Origin: Tannerella sp.
Lineage (GTDB): Bacteria > Bacteroidota > Bacteroidia > Bacteroidales > Tannerellaceae
DNA length: 13,290 nucleotides
Direction of reading: 5' to 3'
NCBI GenBank assembly: GCA_031277235.1
Contig: JAITMT010000025.1
Coordinates: 1 to 13,290 of the forward strand
Part shown: positions 11,948 to 13,290 of the stretch, one piece after another
Layout of the letters: every line of letters starts with the position of its first letter
Position numbering within the stretch: position 1 is the first letter of the stretch
Translations under genes and position numbers: made by a program
Notes under the pieces: model-generated
Told to the model about the DNA's origin: nothing
The model's input: only the letters and a program-made list of their open reading frames with translations
The model's database searches: none

Positions 11948-13290
11948 TTGGGATATTTTAACAACATACGGTCGGTTGCCAAATACGAGAGCAAACTGTT
12001 GATGAGAAGCTGGTTTTACCGCATATTTCTCATCCTGGCGGTGCTGTTTATCAGTATCTTCAATATTGCGATGCTCGTTGCGGACGGCGGGGGCATGTGG
12101 ATGATGAAAGCCATTTCGTCGAACATTCCATACGTTAACTTGCTGTTTCTCAACACGGGACAAGCCGTGATTGCCGTCTTTCTGTCGTCCGAATTTCTGA
12201 AAACCGACAAAAAACTTGATACTTCGGAAGTTTTTTACGTTCATCCGTTAAGCAATGCCGAATATGTGGCGGGCAAAATCTGGGGCAATATGCTTGTTTT
12301 TCTTCGTTTAGACCTGATAATCATTGCTATCGTCGTTCTTTTCAATCTCGCTTCGGGCGTGCAGGTTGATGTGTTGGCGTATGTTACTTATTTTCTGCTG
12401 ATTTGTATCCCGACGCTGATTTACATTTTCGGACTTTCGATTAGTTTGATGTTAATCCTTAAAAATCAGGCTATTACTTTTGTTATTTTACTCGGTTATA
12501 TCGGTTTGACGCTGTTTTATATCGAAGATAAATTCTACTATCTGTTTGATTATATGGTATATAACTTGCCGTTGGTCAAATCGTCCATCGTCGGATTTAC
12601 CAATTTTGAAACGCTTGTCAATCACCGTTTTATCTATTTATTGCTCGGTTTGGGATTTGTCTGTATTGCCATTTTCCTGTTTCGGCGGTTGCCCAACACG
12701 AAATACGGAAAATATCGCTGGCTGGGCGTGGGATTTCTTTTCATACTTTCCGGATTAACAGCGGGTTACAGGCATATTGATTCCATCCTGAGCCGGGAAA
12801 ACCGGCGGGCGCTTTACACGGAAACGAACAATCAATACGTGCACGCTCCGAAGATGACGGTTTCCCGCTATCACATTGATATTGAGCAAACTATTGATGG
12901 CGTCAAGGCGGAAGTGAAAATGAACGCCGTGCCTTTGGAAAACGCTTCGCAGTTTATTTTCTGCCTCAATCCGTCCCTCCGCGTAACCGCCGTAACCGAA
13001 AACGGCGCCGAATTGAAATACCAACGTGACAATCAAATTATTAACATAGACTTCAATCGGGAATTGCAGCCGGGCGACAGCATCGAATTCGCCATTCAAT
13101 ATGAAGGACAAATAGACGACGGATTTTGTTATTTGGACATTCCGAAAGAAATTTTGCAGGAATCCTATTCAAATTTTGCCTTCCGGATAGATAAGAAATA
13201 CAGTTTCCAAACTGCTGATTACGTACTGTTTACGCCTGAAACCTATTGGTATCCCCGACCCGGAACATCATACAGCAGCGCCAGTCCCGA
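11948..13290 (+). CDS. ABC-2 permease / M1 aminopeptidase-like fusion, 5' part
   Basis: Large membrane protein open to the window end (447 codons). It begins FNNIRSVAKYESKLLMRSWF YRIF, then has about seven hydrophobic helices (roughly 24-44, 62-83, 113-135, 142-169, 174-192, 228-246, 258-274), as in ABC-2 permeases. After residue about 300 a periplasmic part starts, TVSRYHIDIEQTIDGVKAEV, with a beta-sandwich style (NPSLRVTAVTENGAELKYQR, FNRELQPGDSIEFAIQYEGQ) like the N-terminal domain of M1 aminopeptidases, matching Bacteroidetes 'ABC permease/M1 aminopeptidase' proteins. The HExxH zinc site, if present, is beyond the window. Start: a TAA at 11942-11944 closes the frame; TTG at 11948 is the first usable start, while the first ATG (12002) would remove the conserved RSVAKYE segment. 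Probable partner of the ATPase at 10937. Confidence 0.85.
   Translation, partial: MGYFNNIRSVAKYESKLLMRSWFYRIFLILAVLFISIFNIAMLVADGGGMWMMKAISSNIPYVNLLFLNTGQAVIAVFLSSEFLKTDKKLDTSEVFYVHPLSNAEYVAGKIWGNMLVFLRLDLIIIAIVVLFNLASGVQVDVLAYVTYFLLICIPTLIYIFGLSISLMLILKNQAITFVILLGYIGLTLFYIEDKFYYLFDYMVYNLPLVKSSIVGFTNFETLVNHRFIYLLLGLGFVCIAIFLFRRLPNTKYGKYRWLGVGFLFILSGLTAGYRHIDSILSRENRRALYTETNNQYVHAPKMTVSRYHIDIEQTIDGVKAEVKMNAVPLENASQFIFCLNPSLRVTAVTENGAELKYQRDNQIINIDFNRELQPGDSIEFAIQYEGQIDDGFCYLDIPKEILQESYSNFAFRIDKKYSFQTADYVLFTPETYWYPRPGTSYSSASP

Noticed and set aside
1..13290. tRNA or rRNA genes
   Set aside because: I saw no cloverleaf with a TTC-arm motif and no rRNA-like sequence on either strand.

Overview
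The window looks like a chromosomal piece of a Bacteroidales (Bacteroidetes) bacterium of moderate GC. The evidence is the thrS-infC-rpmI-rplT gene order with Bacteroidetes-type protein sequences, repeated -7 boxes of the phylum form TAnnTTTG (TACCTTTG, TATTTTTG, TATATTTG), a probable Bacteroidales-1 small RNA directly after rplT, and Bacteroidetes-style lipoproteins and ABC permease/aminopeptidase fusions. Genus and species cannot be told from the sequence.

Layout. 1-2540: translation operon, with the 3' part of thrS, infC, rpmI and rplT, closed by a factor-independent terminator. 2542-2798: a stand-alone transcription unit (-7 box to terminator) without a credible ORF, best explained as a Bacteroidales-1 / 6S-like RNA. 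2863-3366: small outer-membrane beta-barrel protein. 3368-3997 (minus): unknown protein. 4073-4791: type II toxin-antitoxin pair with a PIN-domain toxin, with possible operator repeats upstream. 4771-5436 (minus): SpoU/TrmH-type RNA methyltransferase with a textbook Bacteroidetes promoter. 5566-6727: decayed accessory DNA, namely a multiply broken IS110-family transposase and an internally deleted DUF2442 gene. 6809-9665: a secreted GH140-type glycosidase gene, a lipoprotein aspartic protease of lower GC, and a second 380-bp copy of the 3' end of the GH140 gene. 9872-13290: yqeY-like gene, lipoprotein nitroreductase, ABC transporter ATPase and a large ABC-2 permease/M1-peptidase-like protein that runs off the window.

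Genes that work together: thrS, infC, rpmI and rplT serve translation. The antitoxin and toxin overlap and form one unit. The ATPase at 10937 and the membrane protein at 11948 are probably two parts of one exporter, now separated by a repeat-rich spacer. The GH140 enzyme has no SusC/SusD or other pectin-degrading partner in the window.

The most interesting points are the 380-bp direct repeats that bracket the aspartic-protease gene, the small RNA after rplT, a bulged hairpin and an orphan Shine-Dalgarno sequence between rpmI and rplT, a strong Shine-Dalgarno sequence wrongly spaced for infC, and a repeat-filled gap that leaves the ABC permease with an apparent TTG start. I saw no clearly new multi-gene system.
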